Source of the DNA: Planctomycetota bacterium
Lineage (GTDB): Bacteria > Planctomycetota > Phycisphaerae > UBA1845
Reading direction: 5' to 3'
NCBI GenBank assembly: GCA_016208685.1
Contig: JACQXM010000006.1
Coordinates: forward strand, 62,001-126,000
DNA length: 64,000 nucleotides
Positions 1 to 9,586 of this stretch are shown here, piece by piece. Each line of letters starts with the position of its first letter. Positions within the stretch are counted from its first letter, which is position 1. The notes beneath the pieces were generated by a model that was not told the DNA's origin, did no database searches, and saw nothing but the letters and a program-made list of their open reading frames with translations. The position numbers and the translations under genes are program-made.

Positions 1-1
1 T

Positions 2-3000
2 GCACAAGGCAATCCGGCGCCCGCGCCGGCTTCGTCACCGTTGCCTCCGCCGAATGACGAGTGTAGCGGCGCAATCCCCATCGAGGGCGAGGGCATCTTC
101 CCCTTCGACGCGACAAACGCAACCTTCCGTTTATTCGACCTTACGGTGTGTAGTGTTCCAAGCGACACCTGGTATTGCTGGACGGCCCCGTGTTCCGGCG
201 ACGTGACTGTGGACACCTGCGGGCAGACCGTGATTGACACGGCCATCAACGTTTATGCCTGGTGCGATTGTCCCGCACGGTACGACCGGTGGTTCCGAAC
301 GGCTTGTGACTATCCGGGTCAGCCAACCCTCGACCCCCAGCTTTGTGGGTTTCAAACCGCCGTCACATTCCCGGCAATCGCAGGAGAACAGTATCTGATC
401 GAGCTCGGAACCACCGGCGCCTCGGGCATCCGCGGCGGCCCCGGGACCTTTCGCATCACCTGCGCCGACCGCCGGCTTGCCGCTCCGTGTTCCCTTCCCG
501 CCGCTAACTGCCAAGCCCGTGACAACCGCAATGCGTATCCCAGCGACGGCCTGCGCTATCGTGCCGCGGAGAACTTCCGTGTGACGACTGCCACGGACGT
601 GACGCAGATCTGCTGGTGGGGCGCGTACTTCAACGTCGCCACGGACCGCGATTGTAGCGTCGGTGCCGGCGATCACTTCGACGTCCGTTACTACGACGAT
701 GCCGGTGGAGCGCCCGGCAACCTCATCGCGGGTCCGTTTTCCGAGGACGCCGGCACCCTTGTGGTCTACGGCCCCACCCGCACCTACGGCATGCTCATGT
801 ACGACGTCTTCGAGTACGCCTACTCCGCGACGCACCCACCGATCCCCGCCGCCGCCGACGCCTGTTACTGGGTCGAAATCACCAACGATGTCTCCGACGC
901 CTGCACCTGGTACTGGGAAGCCGCGAAACCGGTTGACGGACTTGCGGCCACCGACGGCGATGGCAGCACCGGCCCGGACGGCTATGGCCGGGAGGACCTT
1001 GTAGCCGCTGATCTTGCGTTGTGCGTGAACGCCCCGCTCACGGCCCGTCCCTCATGCATCACCGGTCCGCCTAACGATGCCTGCGCGGCCGCACTGCCGG
1101 TCTCCGACGGCCTTACGCCTTTCGACACGCGCGGGGCTACCACCGACGGGCCGGCGACGGCGTATGGGTGTGCGAACTACTCACAAGACTGCTGCCTCAT
1201 GCCGCTGGGGGACTGCCAGGTCTACAGCGATGTCTGGTTCGACTATGTCGCCACCTGTACGGGCGACGTTCGGGTCGGCGTGTGCGAGAGCGACTTCGAC
1301 CCCAAGGTCGTCATCTACGAAACGGCGGGTTGTCCTCCGCACCCGGGTCTGGGCGCGTTCGACGACGACGCGTGCGCCGCGGGAGCAGGCTTCGGTCCAC
1401 AGGCCGTCCTGCCGGTCACCGCGGGGACCGCCTACAAGATTCGTGTCGGCGGATACGGCCGGCAGCGGTCGAGCGACTGTTTCGTATACGTGAGCGGCTC
1501 GACGCGAAAGGGCTGCGACGACAGCGCGTGCCAGGCGGCCGTCTGCGCGACCCATCCAACCTGTTGCACCTATCGGTGGGATTCGAGCTGCGTAACCCTC
1601 GCCGGACAGCGCTGCCTCGGGGATGCCGGGCGCGGCACGTTGGAAATCGAGTGCGGAGCTCGCCCGGCCGAGGACGATTGCGCACAGGTTCCGGTCACTA
1701 CCTTGCCCGCCGTGCTCACTGGCTCGGCATCCTTCTCTACCGAGGACTGCGAGTCCATCCCCGGCCGCGAGGCGTGGGCGGCCTTCGTACTCTCGGACTT
1801 CAGCACCGTGACCATCGACTTTGCCGGCTCCACGCCGACGGTCGCATGGCCGGTGTCGCGACTTGCGGGCGAGTGCCCCTGCGCGGACTTTACCTCCGAG
1901 GCGTTGCTCACCGGCGGACCCGACGGCAATCCGGTTCTCACCTGGGAGTGTCTTCGCCCCGGGAATTACTTCTACGCCCTTCGCGATCAAGGCGACGGCG
2001 GCGAATACCGCATTTCGATCTCATCCGGGTCGTGCGTGAGTCCGTGCGGCACCGGCGGCGACTGCTGCTCCGAGCAGCCGGGGCCCGGCTGTCTGGATCG
2101 CGCCTGCTGCGAAGCGATCTGCCATGTCGATCCGTTCTGCTGCGCGGTGGCATGGGACGGTTGGTGTGCCCGACAGGCGGAATCCGGGTGCCCCGCCTGC
2201 GGCAGCACGATCTGCGATCTGGCCTTGGGTGACTGCGACGTGGAGTCCGCCATCGGGGAGGCGGGCTGCAACGACACGGACGTATGCCGCGCCGTCTGCT
2301 CCTGTGATCCCTACTGCTGCGCCGTCGAGTGGGACGCCCTTTGCGCCGGGCTCGGGGCCGTGCCCGGCTGCGGGGCATCCGCCGCGGACTGCAACGCCAA
2401 CGGCCGGGTCGATCCGGCGGACGTGGTCGCCGGCGTCAGCGAAGATTGCAACAGGAACTTCGTTCCCGACGAGTGCGAGCCGGATTGCAATCAGAATTTC
2501 GTCGCCGACGAATGCGACGTCTGGTCGGGTGCGAGCGTCGACTGCAACGACAACGACATCCCGGACGAGTGCGAGAACGACTGCAATAACAACGGCATCG
2601 CCGACGAGTGCGACATCGCCACCGAGACCAGCACCGACTGCAACGGCGACGCCGTCCCCGACGAATGCGGCCGCACCGACGACTGCGATGGAAACGGCGT
2701 GCTCGACGTTTGCGACATTGCGGCAGGCGACGGCGCGGACTTCAACGGCAACGGCGTGCTCGACGCCTGCGACGCCAACCTCACCTGGCGCGTCGACGAC
2801 GACGCGCCGAACGACCCCGGCCCCGGCGACCCGGCGGTCAGCGATCCGCTGGAAGACGGCAGCCCTGACCACCCCTTCGATGCGATCGCTGAGGCCATCG
2901 CGAACGCCATCAGCGGCGACGAGATCCTCCTGCTGCCCGGTGTGTACCGGGGGCCGGGAAATCGTGGGGTGGTCTTCGACGGCCCCGGCCTGTTGGTCCG

Positions 3001-4795
3001 CTGCGACGGGCTGCCGGGAAGCTGCGTCATCGATGCCGAGCTTGCCTCACGGGTGGTGTTCGTTAACGATCCGCTCGACCCGCTCACCTTCGACGGGATC
3101 ACCTTTCGCAACGGGAAAAACACCGTTTACGGCGACTCCGCCGGAGTCTTCGCCTCGTACGCGGAAGCCGAATTTCGTAATTGCCGGTTCCTGGAGAACC
3201 GAGCCGCGGGGTTGTTCGGCGTCGTTTCCAATCTATCACTTCACAATTGCGTATTCTTCGATAACACTTCCAGTGGCCTCATCGTCTCCTCAGGCCGAGC
3301 GTTCGTCGATCATTGCACCTTCACCCGAAGGGCGACCACCTCTCGCGCCCCCGCGATCGAACTCCACGCATCGAACGCGGAAGTGCGCAATTGCATTCTC
3401 TGGGGCAACGGCCTCTTGCCGACGCATGCCGAAGTAACAGCCTACCTCTTCTATCCACTCCCCGTGTTGACCATCGCCTACTGTGACGTGGCCGGAGGGC
3501 CCGCGGCGATTTCCGCGCCGCCGGGTTCGGTCGTCTGGGGACCGGGAAACATCGACGCGGACCCGCTCTTCCTGGACGCCGCCGGCGGCGACCTTCATCT
3601 CGCGATCGGCTCTCCCTGCGTGGACCGCGGCGATCCGTCGGCGCCGGACGATCCCACCGCGCGAGACATGGACGGCGAGGCGCGCCTGCGCTTTTGCCGC
3701 ACGGACATCGGCGCCGACGAAGCGGCGTTCTTCTCCGACTGCGACGAGAACCACCTGCCCGACGCCTGCGAGTGCCTGGAGGGCTTCGCCGCCGACTGCT
3801 CCGGCGACCTCATTCCCGATGTGTGCGATCCGGACTGCGACAACTCCGGCACGCCCGACAGTTGCGACGTCGCCTCCGGCGCCGCGGCCGACTGCAACGG
3901 GAACGCCATACCTGACGGTTGCGACGTCGCCGGCGGCGCTGCCCCCGACTGCAACGCCAACGGTATCCCCGACGAATGTGACATGGCGTCGGGGGCGGAA
4001 GACGACTGCAACGCCAATGGCGCCGCCGATTCGTGCGACGTGGCGACGCAGGCAACGCCGGACTGCAATGCCAACGGCGTGCCCGATGCGTGCGATATGG
4101 TCGGTGCGCCGCGATGGCTGCTTTCCGACAGCATACCCGATCGCACCGCGGACCTGACCGTCTGGTACTACGCCCCGGATGTTACGTCTGCCGAGTTCCA
4201 TTCTCCGCCCTACAGCGTGGTCGTTCATCGTCTGCGCGACGCAGGGGCCGCAGTAGGGGATCCAGGGAACTTGGCACGGATTTGGCTGCGTTACTACTGG
4301 AAGGCGACCGGCGTTTGCCAGAGCTGTTACCTCGATGTTTGGGTGAACATGCCCTCAGCGTTCGCAGGATCCCTACGCCGGCACGAGTACGGCGAGGGAA
4401 TAGACGGATGGACCGCCGAAGTGCTGGAGCTTCCGGCGGAGCTGCGGACAGCGCCCAGGCGACTGGACGTGTCTTTCTCTGTGTACGATCCGACGAACCG
4501 CGCCCGGTGGTACATCGACGATATCGAGCTCGTCGCGCTGCCCATCGTGGACTGCAACCGCAGTGGCGAACTCGACGCCTGCGAAACCGGAGATTTCTAT
4601 TCGGGTGGCGGTCCCATCGGTTCGCCTGACTTTCGCGAGTTTCACGAGTGTCTGACCGGTATATGCGGTCAGGCGGTTTGCGACGACCCGCTGTACACCA
4701 ACGTCTGCTGCGGACTGGCCGACGGCGACGAGGACGGCGACGTCGATCTGCGGGACATGGCCGTGTTCCAGCGTGTGTTCGGTACGACTCCGTAG
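2..4795 (+). CDS. Giant secreted Cys-rich mosaic protein, 5' end outside window
   Basis: The frame is open from base 2, so the start codon and signal peptide lie left of the window; the first residues, AQGNPAPAPASSP, resemble a mature N terminus, and the TTG at 41 is probably not the start. About 1,597 residues are visible. In order: a module starting PPNDECSGAI (47-480), a second copy starting PPNDACAAAL (1067-1500), three short CCxxxWDxxC units (near 1515, 2056 and 2270), a DCNxNGxPDxCD repeat block, a beta-helix region ending in a choice-of-anchor-Q-like tail (2790-3730, with DADPLFLD), a second repeat block, a jelly-roll-like stretch (4100-4550) and a dockerin-like end, DGDEDGDVDLRDMAVF. 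Such mosaics are typical of secreted planctomycete proteins. No catalytic domain is seen; adhesion or glycan binding is only a guess. Confidence 0.85.
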   Translation, partial: AQGNPAPAPASSPLPPPNDECSGAIPIEGEGIFPFDATNATFRLFDLTVCSVPSDTWYCWTAPCSGDVTVDTCGQTVIDTAINVYAWCDCPARYDRWFRTACDYPGQPTLDPQLCGFQTAVTFPAIAGEQYLIELGTTGASGIRGGPGTFRITCADRRLAAPCSLPAANCQARDNRNAYPSDGLRYRAAENFRVTTATDVTQICWWGAYFNVATDRDCSVGAGDHFDVRYYDDAGGAPGNLIAGPFSEDAGTLVVYGPTRTYGMLMYDVFEYAYSATHPPIPAAADACYWVEITNDVSDACTWYWEAAKPVDGLAATDGDGSTGPDGYGREDLVAADLALCVNAPLTARPSCITGPPNDACAAALPVSDGLTPFDTRGATTDGPATAYGCANYSQDCCLMPLGDCQVYSDVWFDYVATCTGDVRVGVCESDFDPKVVIYETAGCPPHPGLGAFDDDACAAGAGFGPQAVLPVTAGTAYKIRVGGYGRQRSSDCFVYVSGSTRKGCDDSACQAAVCATHPTCCTYRWDSSCVTLAGQRCLGDAGRGTLEIECGARPAEDDCAQVPVTTLPAVLTGSASFSTEDCESIPGREAWAAFVLSDFSTVTIDFAGSTPTVAWPVSRLAGECPCADFTSEALLTGGPDGNPVLTWECLRPGNYFYALRDQGDGGEYRISISSGSCVSPCGTGGDCCSEQPGPGCLDRACCEAICHVDPFCCAVAWDGWCARQAESGCPACGSTICDLALGDCDVESAIGEAGCNDTDVCRAVCSCDPYCCAVEWDALCAGLGAVPGCGASAADCNANGRVDPADVVAGVSEDCNRNFVPDECEPDCNQNFVADECDVWSGASVDCNDNDIPDECENDCNNNGIADECDIATETSTDCNGDAVPDECGRTDDCDGNGVLDVCDIAAGDGADFNGNGVLDACDANLTWRVDDDAPNDPGPGDPAVSDPLEDGSPDHPFDAIAEAIANAISGDEILLLPGVYRGPGNRGVVFDGPGLLVRCDGLPGSCVIDAELASRVVFVNDPLDPLTFDGITFRNGKNTVYGDSAGVFASYAEAEFRNCRFLENRAAGLFGVVSNLSLHNCVFFDNTSSGLIVSSGRAFVDHCTFTRRATTSRAPAIELHASNAEVRNCILWGNGLLPTHAEVTAYLFYPLPVLTIAYCDVAGGPAAISAPPGSVVWGPGNIDADPLFLDAAGGDLHLAIGSPCVDRGDPSAPDDPTARDMDGEARLRFCRTDIGADEAAFFSDCDENHLPDACECLEGFAADCSGDLIPDVCDPDCDNSGTPDSCDVASGAAADCNGNAIPDGCDVAGGAAPDCNANGIPDECDMASGAEDDCNANGAADSCDVATQATPDCNANGVPDACDMVGAPRWLLSDSIPDRTADLTVWYYAPDVTSAEFHSPPYSVVVHRLRDAGAAVGDPGNLARIWLRYYWKATGVCQSCYLDVWVNMPSAFAGSLRRHEYGEGIDGWTAEVLELPAELRTAPRRLDVSFSVYDPTNRARWYIDDIELVALPIVDCNRSGELDACETGDFYSGGGPIGSPDFREFHECLTGICGQAVCDDPLYTNVCCGLADGDEDGDVDLRDMAVFQRVFGTTP
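2387..2778 (+). repeat. Tandem DCNxNGxPDxCD coding repeats, block 1
   Basis: Within the giant mosaic protein, units of about 12-22 codons repeat the pattern DCNxN-x-PDECD. The regular Asp/Asn spacing is that of thrombospondin type-3-like calcium-binding loops. The repetition is at protein level with diverged DNA, so this is not a CRISPR or a DNA satellite. Confidence 0.85.
3737..4096 (+). repeat. Tandem DCNxNGxPDxCD coding repeats, block 2
   Basis: Second block of the same calcium-type repeats in the same protein, lying after the beta-helix region. Units alternate DCNxNGIPDECD-like loops with short AxGAxxD linkers. A third, shorter block of the same type lies in the subtilase gene at about 54675-54990. 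Confidence 0.85.
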
Positions 4796-5221
4796 CGGCG
4801 CCGCAGAACGCATTGTCCCGTGCGCCCCCTCCGGCCCGCCGCCCGCACCCCACCGCGAAACGCCCCGGCAGCCGGTGAGGTAACCGGGGCCCACGCCGGA
4901 GTCAGCGCGAACCCCCTGTCGGCCGTACTGCCTCGAGCGCTCCGGCCGACAGCCATCCTTCAGTGCGGCGCCGGCACCGAGTCCGTCCAACGGCCGCGGC
5001 CTCCGGCACAAACACCGCGGCCATCCGGCGCTCCCGTGCCGCGCCGAGGTTTCGGCCACTGCGACCTCCGGAGCGCCTCCTCACGGCGTGAGCGGGGCTC
5101 CCCGCGCCCGCCGACGCCCGCAGGCCTCCGCAAACGTGCTACACTCGCGGCTCGAGCGTAGACCATTGTCAGACCGGGCTCCTCGCCCGAAGCTGCAACC
5201 GTTGCGCGTCTCGCGGTTCGC
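4796..5221. other. Intergenic stretch without a recognisable gene
   Basis: Between the mosaic-protein stop and the tRNA promoter. Open frames here on both strands are short, Arg/Pro-rich shadows of GC-rich DNA with no recognisable domain. One extended minus-10-like element (TG-C-TACACT) ends at 5145, with no convincing minus-35 box. Confidence 0.5.
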
Positions 5222-5250
5222 TTGACGCGCTCCGGACCGGCTCCTATGCT
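5222..5250 (+). promoter_or_regulatory. Sigma70-type promoter of tRNA-Phe
   Basis: TTGACG (5222-5227), a 17-base spacer and TATGCT (5245-5250). The predicted transcription start near 5257 leaves a leader of about 58 bases before the mature tRNA. Spacing and hexamers are seen directly; use by sigma70 is inferred. Confidence 0.6.
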
Positions 5251-5314
5251 CACGGGACGGTCTGCGGGAGGCCGCCGTGCGCGCACGAGGCGTCGGCCCC
5301 CGTGCCCCCCGGGC

Positions 5315-5535
<221 letters not shown>

Positions 5536-5977
5536 CGCGCCGTTCCTTCCCGACGCCCGCGGCGATCCGGTGACTCCGCACGATGTATAACTGGGTGGTG
5601 TGGAAGTGACGATCCCCAGGTAGCAAAACTCGGCCCAGGCCGCCAGCGCCCGGCTGGGCGAGATGCTGGCCGCGTGTTCCTCATGGCCGGAGGTTTCGCG
5701 CAAGAAACCGTCAGGCGATTCCACTTGAACTCCGAGCGAGGACAACCGCGGGCCAGGAAAGGCGCCCGACGGCTGATCGCCAACATGGGATGAATGGTAG
5801 ACGGGGATCATAGCGCGTTGCGGCGCTCGTAGGCTGCCAACCCAAAACGGGCTGTCATCCCTATCTACGTGCGATTCGACATTCGCTGTCCCACCCGCGT
5901 TCACGTTACCTTCTTGCTGGAGGGCCGGGTTGGGCGTCGTCCGTGGAGGCGCCCCCTCCGCAGCACCGCAGCGAAGT
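5536..5977. other. Intergenic stretch, no gene seen
   Basis: Between the possible integrase remnant and the promoter of the glycosyltransferase unit. The frames here look like non-coding shadows, and no RNA gene, insertion sequence or strong hairpin was seen. It may be decayed DNA of an integrated element, but nothing in it shows that directly. Confidence 0.45.
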
Positions 5978-6006
5978 TTGAGAAGCTCGCCTTCCCGTTC
6001 TACAAT
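5978..6006 (+). promoter_or_regulatory. Strong sigma70-type promoter placing the start on GTG 6014
   Basis: TTGAGA (5978-5983), exactly 17 bases, then TACAAT (6001-6006). A start seven or eight bases beyond the minus-10 box falls at 6013-6014, which is the GTG chosen for the GT9 gene. The transcript would therefore be leaderless or nearly so. Confidence 0.6.
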
Positions 6007-6013
6007 CGACCCC

Positions 6014-7105
6014 GTGCAAGCCGCCGACGCTGCCCGACAACGCGATCCACGCTCCATCCTGGTTGTGCTTCCCACCTGGGTGGGCGACTTTGTGATGGCC
6101 ACGCCCACCTTGCGGGCCCTGCGAAACCGGTACGCCGATGCGACGATCACCTTCCTCCTGGAGTCGAACCTCCGTGACTTGGTTCGCGGCGGCGACTGGA
6201 TGGACGAAACGGTGGAGTGGCCGGCCAGGCACCGCCGCCTCCCCTGGCATGCGGAGTTCCGGGCGATGGTTGCGTCACTGCGGCGGCGGAGATTCGACTG
6301 GGCGCTGCTCCTGCCCAACTCGGCGCGGGCGGCGATCGTCGCCTGGCTAAGCGGTGCGCGGCGGCGGATCGGTTACAACCGCGATGGCCGGGCGCTGCTC
6401 CTCACGGACCGCCTGCCCCCGCGGAATCGCCGGCACGGCCGCTTCGTGCCTCAGCCGATCGTCAACTACTACGCGGACCTCGCGGAGTTCGCCGGCTGCC
6501 TCCGGCCCGGTGATCAACTGGAGTTGTTCACCACGCCCGACTGCGATGAATCCGTCCGGGAGCGATTACTTTCGCTGGGTTTGGAGGGGCAGCACCCACT
6601 GGTGGTCATCAGTCCCGGCGCCAGCTACGGCGCCGCCAAGTGCTGGCTTCCGGAGCGCTTCGCCGGGGTCGCGGACCGGCTGATGGAGACCTGCGGGGCG
6701 GCCGTCGTTATTACCTGTGGCCCCGGCGAGGAAGCCATCGCCCGGACCATCGGCGCCGCCATGCGACAGGCTCCGTTCGTCTTCGATAATCCACGGCTCA
6801 CCCTGGGAGAGCTGAAGTCGCTCGTGCGACGGTGCGATCTGCTTTTGTGCAACGACGCCGGACCACGGCACTTCGCCAAGGCCTTCAACGTACCCGTGGT
6901 CACGGTTTTCGGCCCCACGCACCCGGAGTGGACGGCAACCAGCTACCCGGCGGAGCGTATCGTCCGCATCGACGTTGAATGCGGCCCCTGCCAGCAGCGC
7001 CGCTGTCCCCTAGGCCACCATCAGTGCATGACGGGAGTGACGGTCGACGACGTAATCCGCGAAGCCGCACAACTGCTTCGCGCTGCGGAGTTGTCAACGC
7101 GGTGA
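6014..7105 (+). CDS. Glycosyltransferase family 9, lipopolysaccharide heptosyltransferase
   Basis: Predicted to transfer ADP-heptose to lipopolysaccharide inner core on the inner face of the inner membrane (WaaC/WaaF/RfaF family). With GTG 6014 it has 363 residues, the usual family length. The N terminus has VLPTWVGDFVMATPTLRALR (residues 18-37), typical of family 9. SPGASYGAAK follows near residue 199, and NDAGPRHFAKA with VFGPTHPEWT near 280, the nucleotide-sugar-binding half. The tail CGPCQQRRCPLGHHQCM is typical of WaaF-like enzymes. The start was chosen because upstream codons are low-complexity and because of the promoter position; a TTG at 5930 is in frame but unlikely. It ends in a 4-base GTGA overlap with the next gene, suggesting coupled translation. 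The heptose position used is unknown. Confidence 0.88.
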   Translation: MQAADAARQRDPRSILVVLPTWVGDFVMATPTLRALRNRYADATITFLLESNLRDLVRGGDWMDETVEWPARHRRLPWHAEFRAMVASLRRRRFDWALLLPNSARAAIVAWLSGARRRIGYNRDGRALLLTDRLPPRNRRHGRFVPQPIVNYYADLAEFAGCLRPGDQLELFTTPDCDESVRERLLSLGLEGQHPLVVISPGASYGAAKCWLPERFAGVADRLMETCGAAVVITCGPGEEAIARTIGAAMRQAPFVFDNPRLTLGELKSLVRRCDLLLCNDAGPRHFAKAFNVPVVTVFGPTHPEWTATSYPAERIVRIDVECGPCQQRRCPLGHHQCMTGVTVDDVIREAAQLLRAAELSTR

Positions 7106-7998
7106 CGGCCCATTCTCCCGTTGTCGCGGACTCGCCCCGGCACGCCACCCGGCGCCGGCGCGAGACGCACGTGTTTCCCTGCTGCGCGCCGTTGGGCGAC
7201 CTCACCGTGGTCACGGACTTCGTGACGCTTCTGCAGGGCGCGGGACTTGACTCGCTGGGGGCACTCTTCACCGTCGACAGAGGCGTCTCGTTAACCAAGC
7301 CCGGCCTTGACCCCTGGAGGGAGCGCATCCGGCTTACGCTGTCGAGCCCGCACGGAGAACAGGTGTTGTTCCTCAAACGGTTCACCGCCCCGCCGGCGCG
7401 AATCCGGCGCGAGGTTCGGCGATCGGCCAGCGCGGCGCGCAGTGTCGCCGGCGTGGAGTGGACCTGGCTGCACCGGCTCGCGGCGGCGGACATCCCCTGC
7501 GCGCAGCCGGTGGCGTTCGGCGAGGAGCTGGCCGGCAGCCGGGAGCGGCGAAGTGCCGTGCTCATGAGCGCGGTGCCCGGCCGGTCGCTCGAAGTCTGGG
7601 CAAACGCCGAGCCGGCCCCGGATCGTCGAACCGTCCTACACCTCCTCGCGGGCACCGCCGCGTTGGTGTCGAAACTGCACCGTGCCGGCTACGCGCATCG
7701 CGATCTCTACCTGTCGCACCTGTTCGTCGAGGACACCGAACCCGAGGCGCCGGTCGTTCACCTGATCGACCTTCAGCGCGTACGGCACTTTGCCGAGGTC
7801 CCCAGGCGTTGGATCGTCAAGGACTTGGCGGCGCTCAACTATTCGACTCCACCCCACCTGGCCACCCGCGCCGGCCGGCTGCGGTGGTTGAAGCGCTACC
7901 TGGGGGTCTCTAAGCTGGATACGGTCGCGCGGCGGCTGGCTTTCCGCGTCATCGGCAAGACGGCGCGGATGGCGCGGCACGACGGGCGGCGCAGGTGA
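7102..7998 (+). CDS. InaA/WaaP-type lipopolysaccharide core kinase
   Basis: Protein-kinase-like fold of the RfaP/WaaP/InaA family, whose members phosphorylate core sugars of lipopolysaccharide. GTG 7102 overlaps the stop of the upstream heptosyltransferase gene and gives 298 residues, in line with WaaP. The catalytic-loop motif HRDLYLSHLF lies near residue 199, and LIDLQRV near 221 stands in for DFG. FLKRF near residue 92 holds the likely ATP-binding Lys. Position between a heptosyltransferase and a WaaG-like enzyme supports a role on core heptose. No signal peptide or membrane span is seen, as expected for a cytoplasmic, membrane-associated enzyme. Confidence 0.8.
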   Translation: MTAHSPVVADSPRHATRRRRETHVFPCCAPLGDLTVVTDFVTLLQGAGLDSLGALFTVDRGVSLTKPGLDPWRERIRLTLSSPHGEQVLFLKRFTAPPARIRREVRRSASAARSVAGVEWTWLHRLAAADIPCAQPVAFGEELAGSRERRSAVLMSAVPGRSLEVWANAEPAPDRRTVLHLLAGTAALVSKLHRAGYAHRDLYLSHLFVEDTEPEAPVVHLIDLQRVRHFAEVPRRWIVKDLAALNYSTPPHLATRAGRLRWLKRYLGVSKLDTVARRLAFRVIGKTARMARHDGRRR

Positions 7999-8057
7999 CA
8001 TTAGCGCGGGCACGGCGCGTGGAGTCGTCGGATCTGCTGACGGTCGGTTCAACGGTT

Positions 8058-9230
8058 ATGAAGGTCGCGTTGGTCTCGGAATGGCTGGACGGCTGGCGTG
8101 GAGGGGCGGAAACCTCGACGCAGCAGTTCATCCAGCACCTCCTGGACCGCGGGGTGGAGTTGCATCTGTATACACGGAGCCGCCCCTCCCCCACGCCGCA
8201 GTTGCACGTGCATCCCATCAGCGGCGCCGCCATGACCCGCACGCGCCGCAGCGTGACTTTCGCCCATCGGGTGGACCGGATGTTGCGCGGCGAGCACTTC
8301 GACATCGTGCATGCCATCTCGCCCTGCCTGGGCGCCACCATCTACCAGCCGCGAGGCGGCACGGTCGCCGAGTCCATTGAGCGGAACCTGGCCCTGCGCC
8401 GTCCCGGCACCGTCCGCTCCCTCAAACGCTACGCGAACTGTTTTAATGTAAAGCAACGCCACGCTCTGGCACTTGAGCGCCGTCTGATGACGGACTCCCA
8501 GGGCCCTCTGATCGTCGCCATCTCCGATTACGTGGCCCGGCAGCTCCGGCAGCACTACGCCGTGCCGGAGCAGCGGGTGCGTGTGGTCTACAACGGCGTG
8601 AACCCGGACGCGGCAAGCCCCTCACAGCGCGCCATGGACCGGCTGACTCTGCGGAAGGAACTGGGCGTTCGCGAGGGTGACTGCCTGGTCCTCCTGGTGG
8701 CGCATAACTTCCGCCTGAAGGGAGTGGGACCGTGGATGTCGGCGCTCGCACGGCTGGTACAGCGCGGGGTAACGGATGTGCGGACGGCGGTCGTGGGCAA
8801 GGGCGACTCGGCGCGCTGGCATCGGCTCGCGGCCCGGCTGGGTTTGGAACCCTACCTGTGTTTCACCGGTCCGACTGACCGCATCGCTCAGCATTACCAC
8901 GCGGCCGACGTGCTGGTACACCCGACCTACTACGACCCCTGTAGTCGGGTGGTGCTGGAAGCGCTGGTTTCGGGGCTGCCGGTGGTTACCACCCGATGGG
9001 ACGGTTCGGCCGAGGTGGTTCAGGAAGGCGTGAACGGGTTCGTGTTGTCGGAGCCGGACGACACGGACGCCCTGGCCGATCGCGTCGATCGGCTCCGCGA
9101 TCGCGGCCTGCGGGAGAGGGTGGGAACCGCCGCCCAGGCGGTCGCAGCGCGGGTCAGCATGGAGCGCCACACGTCGGAGATGATCGCGGTTTACGAGGAA
9201 ACGATGATGGGCGTTGGTGCGCCTTCGTAA
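8058..9230 (+). CDS. WaaG-like glycosyltransferase family 4
   Basis: Retaining GT-B glycosyltransferase, probably adding the first hexose of the outer core. ATG 8058 gives 390 residues starting MKVALVSEWLDGWRGGAET, a standard family 4 start; a GTG at 7995 overlapping the previous stop is also in frame and would add 21 weak residues. AISDYVARQLRQHY and VVYNGVNPD mark the domain linker. DVLVHPTYYDPCSRVVLEAL followed by SGLPVVTTRWDGSAE (from about residue 303) carries the E-x7-E nucleotide-sugar site. It is the last gene of the GT9-kinase-GT4 unit. Donor and acceptor are inferred from WaaG. Confidence 0.82.
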   Translation: MKVALVSEWLDGWRGGAETSTQQFIQHLLDRGVELHLYTRSRPSPTPQLHVHPISGAAMTRTRRSVTFAHRVDRMLRGEHFDIVHAISPCLGATIYQPRGGTVAESIERNLALRRPGTVRSLKRYANCFNVKQRHALALERRLMTDSQGPLIVAISDYVARQLRQHYAVPEQRVRVVYNGVNPDAASPSQRAMDRLTLRKELGVREGDCLVLLVAHNFRLKGVGPWMSALARLVQRGVTDVRTAVVGKGDSARWHRLAARLGLEPYLCFTGPTDRIAQHYHAADVLVHPTYYDPCSRVVLEALVSGLPVVTTRWDGSAEVVQEGVNGFVLSEPDDTDALADRVDRLRDRGLRERVGTAAQAVAARVSMERHTSEMIAVYEETMMGVGAPS

Positions 9231-9586
9231 GCGGCTGAAAACGGCCCCGGCATGGTGCATTCCCGGTCCTGCCCCGTTCGGAGCGGCAAAGACTGCGCGA
9301 ACGGCTCCGTTATCGCTGTCGCGGCCACAACCGGCCGACGGAATAGCCCGTGGAAGCGGCCGATGCCGGGCCCGGTTGCGGGGCCTGCGGCGGGCGCGGT
9401 CGCCGAGAATCGACACCAAAGCCGCCCGGGCCACTTACGCGGAGCTATGATGTGGTAGAAGCGGGTAACGCGCGGGCGGCGGCGACCCCTTGCCTTGGTA
9501 GGCTCCGCTGTAGTATGTTAGGGGTTTTCGCGTTGACCGCGACCGTCGGGCGATGTGTAGGATAGGCCGCATTCGTGCCGACGTAG
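9231..9586. other. Intergenic stretch, nothing recognisable
   Basis: Between the WaaG-like gene and the signalling gene. Only short Arg/Pro-rich frames occur. Loose promoter-like hexamers are present (TTGCCT at 9490, TAGTAT at 9511), but the 15-base spacing is poor. No hairpin with a T-tract was seen. Confidence 0.45.

Noticed and set aside
2387-4096. Regularly spaced DNA repeats suggestive of an array
   Set aside because: They are in-frame calcium-type protein repeats with variable unit length; no identical repeats with unique spacers, so not a CRISPR.
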